Below, one piece after another: positions 1-7,668 of a stretch of DNA of 20,297 nucleotides; within the stretch, counting starts at the first letter, position 1, and each line of letters opens with the position of its first letter. The DNA comes from Deltaproteobacteria bacterium (GTDB taxonomy: Bacteria > Desulfobacterota > Dissulfuribacteria > Dissulfuribacterales > JALVPX01). The DNA lies in NCBI GenBank assembly GCA_027031565.1, contig JALVPX010000024.1:1-20297 (forward strand). The letters are read 5' to 3'. The notes under the pieces are model-generated. The model worked only from the letters and a program-made list of their open reading frames with translations. It ran no database searches and had not been told where the DNA came from. Made by a program: the position numbers and the translations under genes.

Positions 1-1
1 T

Positions 2-592
2 GCCGCCACCAATCAGGATCTTCCGCAAATGGTCAGCAGAGGCGAGTTCAGGGGCGATCTCTTTTTCAGGCTCAATGTAATGAACATACCACTTCCACCT
101 TTAAGGGAAAGAAAGGAAGATATTCCAGCACTGGTTCAATATTTTATCGAAAGGTTGAACGAGGAATACAACCGGGCCATTGAAGGCGTTTCAGACCAGG
201 CATTGAGATGTTTGATGAATTATGACTGGCCGGGCAATGTCCGTGAACTGCGGAATGCCGTTGAAAGGGCCATGATGCTTGAACAAGGGAAAATCCTGGG
301 GGTGGAACACTTCAGCAAGGACATAGTGGGTGCGGCCGCTATTGACGAGGCAGCCATTCGACAAGTGCAATCAGGTGATATGCCTTCATTTTCTCCTGGA
401 AACGGAAAAATCATACTGCCTCCTGAGGGGATCTCGCTTGAAGAAGTTGAGAAAGAGTTGATTCGTCAAGCCCTTGAGCGGTACAAGGGAAATCAGACAA
501 AGGCGGCAAAATGTTTGCGTCTTACCCGGGATACGCTCAGATACAGGATGAAGAAATATGGTTTTGCCACATCAGCATGGAAAACGACCTGA
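2..592 (+). CDS. Sigma-54-dependent transcriptional activator, C-terminal part (5' end outside window)
   Basis: The frame is open from base 2, so the start lies upstream of the window; about 196 residues are visible. The first part is the end of a sigma-54-interacting AAA+ domain: FRGDLFFRLNV, LPPLRERKEDIP and NYDWPGNVRELRN are hallmark stretches of this family (sensor and lid regions). The Walker A/B and GAFTGA motifs would lie upstream and are not seen. A linker of about 50 residues follows, then a Fis-type helix-turn-helix near the C-terminus (GNQTKAAKCLRLTRDTLRYR). Proteins of this kind hydrolyse ATP to open sigma-54 RNA polymerase complexes. Whether the missing N-terminus is a receiver, PAS or GAF domain cannot be told. 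A good -24/-12 site lies 1.5 kb downstream in front of the tetraheme gene, making a local regulatory link plausible but unproven. Confidence 0.93.
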   Translation, partial: AATNQDLPQMVSRGEFRGDLFFRLNVMNIPLPPLRERKEDIPALVQYFIERLNEEYNRAIEGVSDQALRCLMNYDWPGNVRELRNAVERAMMLEQGKILGVEHFSKDIVGAAAIDEAAIRQVQSGDMPSFSPGNGKIILPPEGISLEEVEKELIRQALERYKGNQTKAAKCLRLTRDTLRYRMKKYGFATSAWKTT

Positions 593-650
593 AATATCAT
601 AGATATCCCAGGCATTGTTTCCATTGAAGACATGAAAAGAGCATCATGAC

Positions 651-1973
651 ATGAAAACAACATATCCTCTGAAAATTTTGTCGAAGTTGCTGTTATTGTG
701 CAGCATTCTTTTTTTTGTTCTTCCAGGCCTCTCCCTTGGTGAAACATGCATCACCTCGAAGTGCCACAAGGGGCTTGCACGAAAACCTGTTGTTCACCAG
801 CCAGTAGAGGATGGAGACTGCCTGGAATGTCACGTAAGAAAGAGCGGGAAGCATCCATTGCCTTCTGGAAAGAGCTTTGGCCTGTCTGGTGGCGGTTCAG
901 CCCTATGTTACAAATGTCACGATTCCTTTGGAGAACAAAAGTTTGTGCATGGCCCAGTGGCGTCAGGTGACTGCATTGAGTGTCATGATCCCCACGCTTC
1001 TTCTGTGGCAGCTTTGTTGAAACAGGGCGGGAGAAGGCTTTGTCTTGAATGCCATGCAGATTTTGAAGAAGGCGTTAAGGAAGCCAAGTCGATACACCCC
1101 CCGGTTAAGAAAAACGATTGTACTGTTTGCCACGATTCCCATGCCTCTGAATTTGGCATGCTCCTGAAGGAAAAGACCCCGGATTTCTGTTTTAATTGTC
1201 ATGAAGACATAGGGAACAAATTCAAACGTTCAAGGGTGAAGCACAAGGCCCTGTATGTAAAACAGAAATGCGCCAACTGTCATGCTTCCCATTATTCAGA
1301 CGGCCCAGGCCTTCTGGTGGCGTCTTCGGAAAAGGATCTCTGCCTGGTTTGCCATGGAAAGGATGACACCACCCGTTCCCGACCATTGAGGAATATAAAA
1401 AAGGAAATCGACAAGAAAAAGTTTTTGCACGGTCCTGTAAGGAAAAACAGATGTGCCCCATGCCACGATCCCCACGGCGAAAGGAACCACAGATTATTGA
1501 GAGGGCCGTATCCTTCGTCGTTTTATGTCAAATACAGGCCAGGGGTGTTTGATTTCTGCCTAAAGTGTCATAACAAGAACCTGCTTCGCTTTCCAGATAC
1601 AACCATTTATACAAAGTTCAGGAACGGGAAGCTCAATCTCCATTACGTCCATTGTACGAACAGGGTGAAGGCGAGGACATGTCGGGCCTGTCACGCACCC
1701 CATGCCGCTGATGTAAAGAAATTGATTCCCAAGGAAGGCGTGCCCTTTGGGCGGTGGAAGATACCCATTAATTTTGTGAAGACCCCAACAGGGGGAGCCT
1801 GTACGCCCGGATGTCACCGTCTGATGAAGTATGATCGTAAAAATCCGGTTCAATATTCAGATGATCAAACAGATGACAAAATTTCGGAAGAAAAACATGG
1901 GGCAAATCCCCCAAGTAAGAAAAAGCATGGGTTAAAACCCACTAAGCTTGGTAATACAGTAAAAAAGCGTTAA
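651..1973 (+). CDS. Multiheme c-type cytochrome, up to 13 hemes (paired CXXCH repeats)
   Basis: A 440-residue secreted electron carrier. Residues 1-30 form a signal peptide with a hydrophobic core, probably cut near G30. There are 11 CXXCH motifs, beginning at C57, C86, C108, C131, C157, C180, C207, C231, C268, C303 and C344. Two atypical candidates flank them: CITSKCH (CX4CH) at C33 and CTPGCH (CX3CH) at C384. The motifs alternate between an HGPV-x-x-GDCxxCHDPHA type and an LCxxCH type, the doubled-CXXCH repeat pattern of cytochrome c3-like multihemes. The tail after residue 395 is heme-free and lysine-rich. It starts 58 bp after the activator stop, with a modest purine-rich site upstream. 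Periplasmic or surface location cannot be separated from sequence alone. Function as an electron conductor is secure at family level; the partners are inferred from context. Confidence 0.93.
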   Translation: MKTTYPLKILSKLLLLCSILFFVLPGLSLGETCITSKCHKGLARKPVVHQPVEDGDCLECHVRKSGKHPLPSGKSFGLSGGGSALCYKCHDSFGEQKFVHGPVASGDCIECHDPHASSVAALLKQGGRRLCLECHADFEEGVKEAKSIHPPVKKNDCTVCHDSHASEFGMLLKEKTPDFCFNCHEDIGNKFKRSRVKHKALYVKQKCANCHASHYSDGPGLLVASSEKDLCLVCHGKDDTTRSRPLRNIKKEIDKKKFLHGPVRKNRCAPCHDPHGERNHRLLRGPYPSSFYVKYRPGVFDFCLKCHNKNLLRFPDTTIYTKFRNGKLNLHYVHCTNRVKARTCRACHAPHAADVKKLIPKEGVPFGRWKIPINFVKTPTGGACTPGCHRLMKYDRKNPVQYSDDQTDDKISEEKHGANPPSKKKHGLKPTKLGNTVKKR

Positions 1974-2047
1974 GGTTTTTTTGAAAGGTTTGCCAATTAA
2001 ATCAATATATTAGGGTTGAAGACCCTTCGTTTCGCCCTTTTCTTTAC

Positions 2048-2065
2048 CTGGCACAAATGTTGCCA
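2048..2065 (+). promoter_or_regulatory. Sigma-54 (-24/-12) promoter for the tetraheme cytochrome gene
   Basis: The site reads TGGCAC (2049-2054), five bases, then TTGCC (2060-2064). This matches TGGCAC-N5-TTGCW except for the last base, and the GG and GC dinucleotides have the required 12-base offset. The start of transcription would fall near 2075, giving a leader of about 160 nt before the ATG at 2238. A sigma-54 activator gene ends 1.5 kb upstream. Confidence 0.65.
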
Positions 2066-2237
2066 TGTTAACTGTCGATAGTGAAGAGGCCTTTTTGGGG
2101 GAAGAGGCTTGTTCATGTTGTGAGGGAAGGGGAGTTTATCTTCTTTCCTTTGAAAGCCAAGTAGGGGCAAGAATCCAACACCAAGGAGAAGTGTGCCAAT
2201 GGAATAATATCGTTTATAATTAAAAGAGGAGTTTAAA

Positions 2238-2966
2238 ATGAAGAAGAGACCTTTACGTTGGCTTTTCGCCCTAGCATGCTTTGCCGGGCTAACAGCCATG
2301 ATGGCTGGATCAGCTGTGGCTGGCATAGTAGGGTCGGTTCACGACTTGGGCCAGGCATGGGGTGATCCGCAGGATCGTATCTGCGTATTTTGCCACACTC
2401 CACACCATGCTCAGGTGCCAAGCGAGGAAAACAACTGGGGAGACGACTATAAACCATTGTGGAACAGGCCGGACAGTACGATAACCTATACAATGTACAC
2501 AAGCCAAACCATCACCCACTCGGACCGCGATAACATTCACAGGGCGCCAACCGGGCCCTCCAAACTCTGCTTGAGCTGTCACGATGGCTCCATAGCCATA
2601 GACAGCTTTTCCGGAAATTATATGGGAACCCATTATCTGGTTGGTGATGACTTTGGCGAAAACCAGATAACAGGCGTTGACAGCCTCCATAACGACCACC
2701 CCATATCCTTTGTTTGGGATGATACGCTGACAAATAATGATGGTGAATTGGTTGACCCGGAAACCACCTTGTCTCCTGCTCACACTGGAAAGACCTTACA
2801 GCAAGATCTGTTGTGGGAAACAGGTAAAGGTACAGGTGTTTACAAGCTCGAATGCAGTTCCTGCCACGACGTGCATAACGGGCCTGCAGCAGTTGCAGCT
2901 GGCGACAACCTGCTCTATCTGCCACAGGAACGCGGCCAGATCTGCTTGATGTGTCATAAGAAATAA
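2238..2966 (+). CDS. Secreted tetraheme c-type cytochrome, possibly OmcE-like nanowire subunit
   Basis: A 242-residue protein with a clear signal peptide (residues 1-28, ending SAVA) and four CXXCH motifs at C49, C111, C206 and C236. Conserved elements run in order: VHDLG (H35), CVFCHTPHH, PLWNR, CLSCHDGSIA, NDHPISF (H154), CSSCHDVH and a terminal CLMCHKK. Candidate distal heme ligands are H35, H56/H57, H154 and H213. From memory this order resembles OmcE-type tetraheme cytochromes of Geobacter, which polymerise into extracellular filaments; no alignment was run. A strong ribosome site (AGAGGAG) precedes the ATG. The gene stands alone between a sigma-54 promoter and a strong terminator, which fits separately regulated, high expression. 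The same module is fused to further hemes in the gene at 10151. Tetraheme cytochrome: very sure; filament role: speculative. Confidence 0.92.
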   Translation: MKKRPLRWLFALACFAGLTAMMAGSAVAGIVGSVHDLGQAWGDPQDRICVFCHTPHHAQVPSEENNWGDDYKPLWNRPDSTITYTMYTSQTITHSDRDNIHRAPTGPSKLCLSCHDGSIAIDSFSGNYMGTHYLVGDDFGENQITGVDSLHNDHPISFVWDDTLTNNDGELVDPETTLSPAHTGKTLQQDLLWETGKGTGVYKLECSSCHDVHNGPAAVAAGDNLLYLPQERGQICLMCHKK

Positions 2967-2993
2967 GCTGGGATTATAATATATCACTTGATG

Positions 2994-3026
2994 AAGCCGT
3001 CGATCTTCAAGGTCGGCGGCTTTTTT
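2994..3026 (+). terminator. Rho-independent terminator of the tetraheme cytochrome gene
   Basis: An 11-bp stem (2995-3005 with 3011-3021, two G-U pairs) has a five-base loop and is followed by a run of six T at 3021-3026. It lies 28 bp after the stop codon and insulates the tetraheme gene from the next operon. Confidence 0.9.
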
Positions 3027-3031
3027 GAACT

Positions 3032-3060
3032 TTGAGATGCGCAGCCTTGTATGGTAGAAT
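3032..3060 (+). promoter_or_regulatory. Candidate sigma-70-type promoter for the NHL/pentaheme/barrel operon
   Basis: TTGAGA (3032-3037) and TAGAAT (3055-3060) are spaced by exactly 17 bp, each with one mismatch to consensus. It sits just after the upstream terminator and 47 bp before the ATG at 3108. An inverted repeat (ATGAAT-N4-ATTCAT, 3059-3074) overlaps the expected start site and could be an operator; that is inference. Confidence 0.5.
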
Positions 3061-3107
3061 GAATTTCAATTCATTTTCAGTGAATTACATCAATTTAAGG
3101 AGAGCTT

Positions 3108-4202
3108 ATGTTCTTTTCTAGATTGGTTACGGTCTTGTTGGCAGGTGTTACAGTCCTGCTCTGTTTTGGCTGCGCAGGCACCCCAAGTGGTACCACTTCT
3201 GGCAGATATATCTTTTATCCACCACCACCGGTTGAACCAAGAATACAATTTCTTGCCAGCTACCAGGATTCAGACGATGTCGAAGGGAAAAAAAGTTCCG
3301 CCCTGTCCAAATTCGTTCTGGGAGAAGAAGAAAAGGTCAATGTAAGGCCTATTATCAAGCCTTACGGTGTGGTGGCGGCAAACGGAAACATCTACATTGC
3401 AGATACGATGCGCGGCCGCGTCCTGGTATTGAACCTTCCCAAGAAGAGCTTTCGTTTTCTTGGCCAGGCTGAAGGGCTGCCAGCGCCCGGCGGCACTAAA
3501 AAACCCATAAATTTGACTGTTGATGGTCAAGGGAATCTTTATGTCGTGGATGTGAAGCTGAGACAAGTGCTTATTTATGACAGGAATGAAAATCCTGTTG
3601 GAACAGTGGGCGCAGGGTATCTTGAGCGTCCAACTTGCGTGGCCGTATGGAAAGACAGAATTTTTGTCGGAGACAGGGCAAAGTCCCAGATAATGATTTT
3701 TTCCCTGGAGGATGGAGAGCTCGTTGATACCTTTGGTCCTAAATTGAGTGAGGAAATCAGGATAAAACTACCCCTCAACATGGCCATGGGGCCGGACGGG
3801 GTGCTTCACGTGGTTGACGCTGGTTTGTTCAAGGTGCTCCGGATGGACGTGGATGGCCACCTTTTGTCTACAGTGGGAAAGCTTGGTGATGTTCCAGGCA
3901 CCTTTTCCAGGCCCAAGGGTATAGGCGTTGGGCCTGACAAGATATTCTATGTGGCTGATTCGGCCTTTGACAATGTACAGGTGTTTCGTGAGGATGGCCG
4001 CATTCTCACCTTTTTTGGGGGGCCAGGCCTGGAAGAGGGGCAGATGTATCTTCCTGCAGGGGTAAATGTCTCCATGGATAACCTAGATTTTTTTCAGAAG
4101 ATGGCTGCCCCGGGATTCAAGCTGCAATATATAATTTATGTAACAAATCAATATGGACCAAATAAACTCAGTGTATATGGCTTTGGGCAAAAAGAAAAAT
4201 AA
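3108..4202 (+). CDS. NHL-repeat beta-propeller lipoprotein
   Basis: A 364-residue protein. The N-terminus is a signal sequence with a lipobox-like LCFGC (C22), so it is probably lipidated, although cysteine at -3 is unusual. From about residue 80 to the end there are about six NHL-type blades, each with a P-x-G/N core followed by a YVxD-type strand, for example KPYGVVAANGNIYIADT and PKGIGVGPDKIFYVADS. NHL propellers have no intrinsic redox function and usually serve as protein- or ligand-binding platforms. It has a good ribosome site (AAGGAG) and leads an operon, ending 10 bp before the pentaheme lipoprotein. It is a paralogue of the NHL lipoprotein at 9106, sharing the pre-propeller pattern PP-x(3)-RI and the I-x-[KR]-PYGV entry to blade 1. 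A scaffold at the outer membrane for the cytochrome/barrel complex is the likely role, by context only. Confidence 0.9.
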   Translation: MFFSRLVTVLLAGVTVLLCFGCAGTPSGTTSGRYIFYPPPPVEPRIQFLASYQDSDDVEGKKSSALSKFVLGEEEKVNVRPIIKPYGVVAANGNIYIADTMRGRVLVLNLPKKSFRFLGQAEGLPAPGGTKKPINLTVDGQGNLYVVDVKLRQVLIYDRNENPVGTVGAGYLERPTCVAVWKDRIFVGDRAKSQIMIFSLEDGELVDTFGPKLSEEIRIKLPLNMAMGPDGVLHVVDAGLFKVLRMDVDGHLLSTVGKLGDVPGTFSRPKGIGVGPDKIFYVADSAFDNVQVFREDGRILTFFGGPGLEEGQMYLPAGVNVSMDNLDFFQKMAAPGFKLQYIIYVTNQYGPNKLSVYGFGQKEK

Positions 4203-4212
4203 AAACTAAAAA

Positions 4213-4779
4213 ATGAAACTAGTTAGGCTTTTGAGCCTGTGTCTTTTTCTGCTGCTTACGATGTCATGTGATCCGGTTACACGTCACAAGGTGCTCACTA
4301 CGCTGTTTGACGGTGTGCCGAGCCTGCCTCCTCACATGATGTACTGCCCGGAGCCGGAGCTGCACAAAAAAAAGGAGGCCCAAGGCGCTAATGCCACCGC
4401 GGCAAGGGAAAAGGCACTAAAGATGGCATCCATACACAAGCCCTTTGATGAAAAAAGATGCAAGGACTGCCACGATTTCAGCGGCGCTGTTGGTTTTGTT
4501 GTCCCACTGCAGGATCTCTGTCTCCACTGCCATAAGGGCTTTATCAAGGGTGAACAAGTGCATGGTCCAGTGGCAGTCGGTGCATGCCTTGCGTGCCATC
4601 TGCCCCATGATTCGAAGTATAGTTCATTGCTTCAGGAAGAGAGGAGCAAGATCTGTGAAAAATGTCATTGGGAAAACAGAGTTGCAGCCTCTATGCACAA
4701 AAAGGTGATTGACCACAACATGGCTTGTGTGGATTGTCATGATCCGCACTTTGGCGATGTAGAGTATTTCCTGAAGTAA
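4213..4779 (+). CDS. Pentaheme c-type cytochrome lipoprotein
   Basis: A 188-residue lipoprotein: signal sequence, then LTMSC with C19 as the probable lipidated cysteine. A conserved-looking segment follows (VTRHKVLTTLFDGVP, residues 22-36), then a proline-rich linker. Five CXXCH motifs begin at C83, C103, C125, C148 and C172. The spacing and the HGPV...CLACHLPH and CVDCHDPHF signatures match paired-heme c3-like repeats. There is no clear Shine-Dalgarno and only 10 bp from the NHL gene stop, so translation is probably coupled. The next gene is the beta-barrel, 23 bp on. A small multiheme lipoprotein beside a large barrel is the layout of porin-cytochrome conduits; this protein would be the periplasmic or barrel-lodged cytochrome. 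That assignment is inference. Confidence 0.92.
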   Translation: MKLVRLLSLCLFLLLTMSCDPVTRHKVLTTLFDGVPSLPPHMMYCPEPELHKKKEAQGANATAAREKALKMASIHKPFDEKRCKDCHDFSGAVGFVVPLQDLCLHCHKGFIKGEQVHGPVAVGACLACHLPHDSKYSSLLQEERSKICEKCHWENRVAASMHKKVIDHNMACVDCHDPHFGDVEYFLK

Positions 4780-4802
4780 TTGTTCCAGGAAGGAGCAAAC
4801 AG

Positions 4803-6782
4803 GTGGTTGGGTGCATTGAAAACAGACACAAGGCAGCCATTATAGCGTATTTTATCGCTATATTGCTTTCGTGTTGTGATATTGCCTCTGCTGCCAGAAC
4901 CGCTCCCTTCAAGGTCGGAAGGATCAGGAGATGGATAAACCTTTCCTATGAGTATACTTCCAGGGAGATGCAGGACCGGAAGAAGGCCACTGAGCACGAG
5001 TTTGAGGAGCGCGTTCATGTCTCCGGCAAGGCATTTGTTTATCATCCCAGGCTTCTTCTCTTGGATTGGAATTTCGAGATTGCCGGGCAGCAGTATCGTT
5101 ACAGCGAGAACGGAAAATCTGGTTCAGACAATGACAGTGCCCTGGAATATGAACTTTTTGGAAGGATATTGAAGCGCCACAAGGTCAATTTTGATTTCAA
5201 CCTTCGTTCCAGGGAATCCATTATACATCAGCGTTATGGCAGGCAGTACCGTATAGACATTGATGGACATGGATATGGCATGCGGTGGAAAAACAAATTT
5301 GCACCTCTCTATTTGCGATATGACAAGGTCGACAGCAAGACCAAGGGCCTGCTCAGGGGCAGGTCAGTTGACTATGAGATCTATTCGGCAGATACTTTTT
5401 TTGAATTTTCTCCAAACCGCGATAGAACGGATATCGATTTGGAAAAGTCAAAGCGGGATGAAATCTTTTTAAACACAGACTATGTGACCGATTATGTTAT
5501 GGGTCGTGTCACGAACCTGTATAGATTCGGGGAAAAACGCCGTCACTTTCTCCGTTCATATTTTTATTATAGGGACGATTCTGGTACCATTCCCGGGCAG
5601 ATGCTTCAGTGGAGTGAGCACCTCAATATGAAGCCGGGAAAGGCACTTAAAACAGGCATCTATGGTGATTATCGAAAAACAAAAAGGCCTAAAATATTTC
5701 TAAAAAATTACAGAACTGGGGCCTGGGCTTCACACCGGCTCTTTAAGTCTCTTACCACGAATCTGCGTTTTGAATATCAGAAGAGCGAGTTCGATGTAGG
5801 CGATGAGACGAGAAAGCGCGGAGAGATAGGCTTCTCTTATGAAAAAAAGATCAAAGAAACAAACAAGCTGTTTGCAGCACTCAAATACACCAGGGAGCTT
5901 GTGAACAACAACTCTGAGGAAGACTCACGCTTTATCGGCGGCGAGATAATGATTATTCAAGATCTTCAGCCAAATTATCTCTTGGAATTTGATGTTATTG
6001 AACCCTCTATTGTTGTGCGCAATCAAAATGGAAGCCGCCTCTACATTGAAGGTGTCGATTATGAGGTTTTAACCACGGGCAGGCGCACTGAAATAGTTCG
6101 TTTGTTAGGTGGCGAGATATTGCCTGGAGAAACCTTGAGAATAGATTACCAGGTAAGGGCTGAACCCTATGTAGAATATCTTTCTACTGGCAAATCTTTT
6201 ATGGTGGGAAGCAGCCTTGCAAGGGGCAAATATTTCGTATTTGCCAGGGCAAACATATTTGACCAAGAACACGTAAGCGGGCGCAAGTTCGGCTTTCATG
6301 CAAACAGACGGCGCATCTATACAACGGGCTTCAGGGCCCACTTCAGGAATTTATACTGCAACTTTGAATATTCGCTTGACAAGTTCGATGGCGAGACCAC
6401 CAACAGGTTTTTTGGGGCTCTGCAGTATACCTTGAGGCGCACAAAAGATGTGGAAATCACCCTTTGGGCAGAGGAAAAGTATCAGTTCTATTCTGGATTT
6501 GACAACGGGAACCACTCCCCTGACTATGACCAATATTTCAAGTTTGGAACCCGTTACAGACGCAGGCTTCTGGCAAGAAACATGCATCTTAACCTGTCAG
6601 GTTATTACCTGGATCAGCGGGGCCGTGTAGGAGACGGTTATACACTCGGCCTTAGAGGCTACCTTACGTGGAGAATCAATAGATCCACCATACAAACAGG
6701 TTCAGAGTTTGAAAAATATAAACGCAGGAACATCTCATCAGCAGGCTATGATTTCTTCATAAATTACAGAAGGGCATTCTAG
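4803..6782 (+). CDS. Outer-membrane beta-barrel (porin-cytochrome conduit candidate)
   Basis: A 659-residue protein starting at GTG, chosen because AGGAAGGAG ends 7 bases upstream and the first 30 residues make a good signal peptide (ending DIASA). The mature protein is rich in alternating aromatic/polar strands (LYRFGEKRRHFLRSYFYYRD, YTTGFRAHFRNLYCNFEYS) and ends in phenylalanine (NYRRAF), both typical of outer-membrane barrels. Size and strand density suggest a large barrel of more than 20 strands. A non-strand-like segment near residues 413-455 (YIEGVDYEV ... GETLRIDY) may be a plug or surface domain. It contains no heme motif. By position after the pentaheme lipoprotein it is the likely sheath for an electron conduit, comparable in role to MtrB/OmbB or barrels proposed in sulfate-reducing syntrophs. 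I do not recognise a specific family. Confidence 0.82.
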   Translation: MVGCIENRHKAAIIAYFIAILLSCCDIASAARTAPFKVGRIRRWINLSYEYTSREMQDRKKATEHEFEERVHVSGKAFVYHPRLLLLDWNFEIAGQQYRYSENGKSGSDNDSALEYELFGRILKRHKVNFDFNLRSRESIIHQRYGRQYRIDIDGHGYGMRWKNKFAPLYLRYDKVDSKTKGLLRGRSVDYEIYSADTFFEFSPNRDRTDIDLEKSKRDEIFLNTDYVTDYVMGRVTNLYRFGEKRRHFLRSYFYYRDDSGTIPGQMLQWSEHLNMKPGKALKTGIYGDYRKTKRPKIFLKNYRTGAWASHRLFKSLTTNLRFEYQKSEFDVGDETRKRGEIGFSYEKKIKETNKLFAALKYTRELVNNNSEEDSRFIGGEIMIIQDLQPNYLLEFDVIEPSIVVRNQNGSRLYIEGVDYEVLTTGRRTEIVRLLGGEILPGETLRIDYQVRAEPYVEYLSTGKSFMVGSSLARGKYFVFARANIFDQEHVSGRKFGFHANRRRIYTTGFRAHFRNLYCNFEYSLDKFDGETTNRFFGALQYTLRRTKDVEITLWAEEKYQFYSGFDNGNHSPDYDQYFKFGTRYRRRLLARNMHLNLSGYYLDQRGRVGDGYTLGLRGYLTWRINRSTIQTGSEFEKYKRRNISSAGYDFFINYRRAF

Positions 6783-6820
6783 CTTTTCAGTACCTTATTT
6801 GAGGCATCTCACATCAGGCT

Positions 6821-6953
6821 ACCTCTAAAAATTATGATTTTTGTTCAAGGGCAAGGCGCGCGAAAAAAACAACCGCAGACATATTGTTGATATTTTGAGG
6901 ATTATTTTTTGAGTGCAACGCAGCCATTGGGCAAAAAGACAATTTTTAGAGGT
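6821..6953 (+). repeat. 133-bp repeat element B, copy 1, with 13-bp terminal inverted repeats
   Basis: The ends ACCTCTAAAAATT (6821-6833) and AATTTTTAGAGGT (6941-6953) are perfect inverted repeats. The interior from 6841 to about 6930 is closely similar to the reverse complement of 20006-20141. It has no coding capacity, so it is best described as a MITE-like or small non-autonomous intergenic repeat. It may also terminate transcripts of the barrel operon. Confidence 0.75.
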
Positions 6954-7027
6954 GGCCATCAAAATATCCCGCCCTAATCGGCCTCAGCTTTAAAAAAAAA
7001 GGCACAAATGCCGAATTATAGAAAAGC

Positions 7028-7041
7028 AACCATGCATGGTT
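7028..7041. promoter_or_regulatory. 14-bp perfect palindrome, possible operator
   Basis: AACCATGCATGGTT is a perfect palindrome 67 bp before the GTG start of the first HAMP-type gene. The position suits a regulator-binding site, but no known consensus is recognised. Confidence 0.3.
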
Positions 7042-7107
7042 ACCAGGTAAAACCCGGCCTGTTTATTCACCGTTATTCTGGAAACAGGCGATACAGCGAG
7101 GCAAAGC

Positions 7108-7668
7108 GTGGGCGGAAAAAGCGCAGATTTGTTTGACAAGGCCTATATGCGCTGGCTGATAATCCGGCTGGGCGCAGGATTGGCTGTTTCAATTTTCATC
7201 AGCACCATCTTGCTCGGCTGGATACTTTACGCACCCTTTCATGGGGATTATGCATCCATTTTCAAGGGGTTGAGCCAAGTTCATCAAAGGGTGAGCATGG
7301 CAGTGATTTTCACGGGTTTCGTTCAAGGGGCGTCATCTGGCTTGGCCGTTTTCATCTGTTTGCTCTTCTGGACTCACCGTGTGGCAGGGCCGGTGTTCAG
7401 GCTCAAACACTCTTTCAAGCAGCTCGAAAATGGAAATTTTCGGCTCAGAATAAGGCTGCGTAAAAAAGACCAGCTGCAAGAATTCGCAACATTACTCAAT
7501 GAGGGCATAGGAAGTACCCGCCGTTCATGGAAGGAGTTGGGCCGCGAGGTCGAGGATCTCAAAAAGGAGCTGCAGGCCCAGAATGGGGAAGACAGCGCTG
7601 CTCAGCCGGAAAAAATATTGAGCAGGCTCAACAAAATGGCTGAAATAGTAAGGCGGCTGCATGGTTAG
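7108..7668 (+). CDS. Two-TM membrane protein with HAMP-like domain and coiled coil, no output domain
   Basis: A 186-residue protein starting at GTG (GAGG six bases upstream; a later in-frame ATG at 7147 would remove 13 residues). Hydrophobic segments at about residues 20-42 and 63-87 bracket a short periplasmic loop. After the second segment comes RVAGPVFRLK, a HAMP-like linker (residues ~90-135, with FKQLENGNFRLRI and the KKDQLQEFATLLNE helix), then a charged helix and a short C-terminus. No kinase, methyl-accepting or cyclase domain follows, unlike usual HAMP proteins. It overlaps the heptaheme gene by 8 bp (ATGGTTAG) and is architecturally matched by the gene at 8467. Proposed role: inner-membrane partner or adaptor for the heptaheme. 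This is inference; the function is unknown. Confidence 0.82.
   Translation: MGGKSADLFDKAYMRWLIIRLGAGLAVSIFISTILLGWILYAPFHGDYASIFKGLSQVHQRVSMAVIFTGFVQGASSGLAVFICLLFWTHRVAGPVFRLKHSFKQLENGNFRLRIRLRKKDQLQEFATLLNEGIGSTRRSWKELGREVEDLKKELQAQNGEDSAAQPEKILSRLNKMAEIVRRLHG

Larger units (their letters stand above)
6783..7107. other. Intergenic region with a terminal-inverted-repeat element and a palindrome
   Basis: 325 bp without a gene. It holds the 133-bp repeat (6821-6953), an A-rich stretch (6992-7000) and a perfect 14-bp palindrome (7028-7041). I see no convincing -35/-10 or -24/-12 promoter for the six-gene operon that follows, so its promoter is unresolved. Confidence 0.6.

Noticed and set aside
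2013..2030. Hairpin AGGGT-TGAAG-ACCCT as a terminator of the 13-heme gene
   Set aside because: Only a five-base stem and no following T run; not enough to call.
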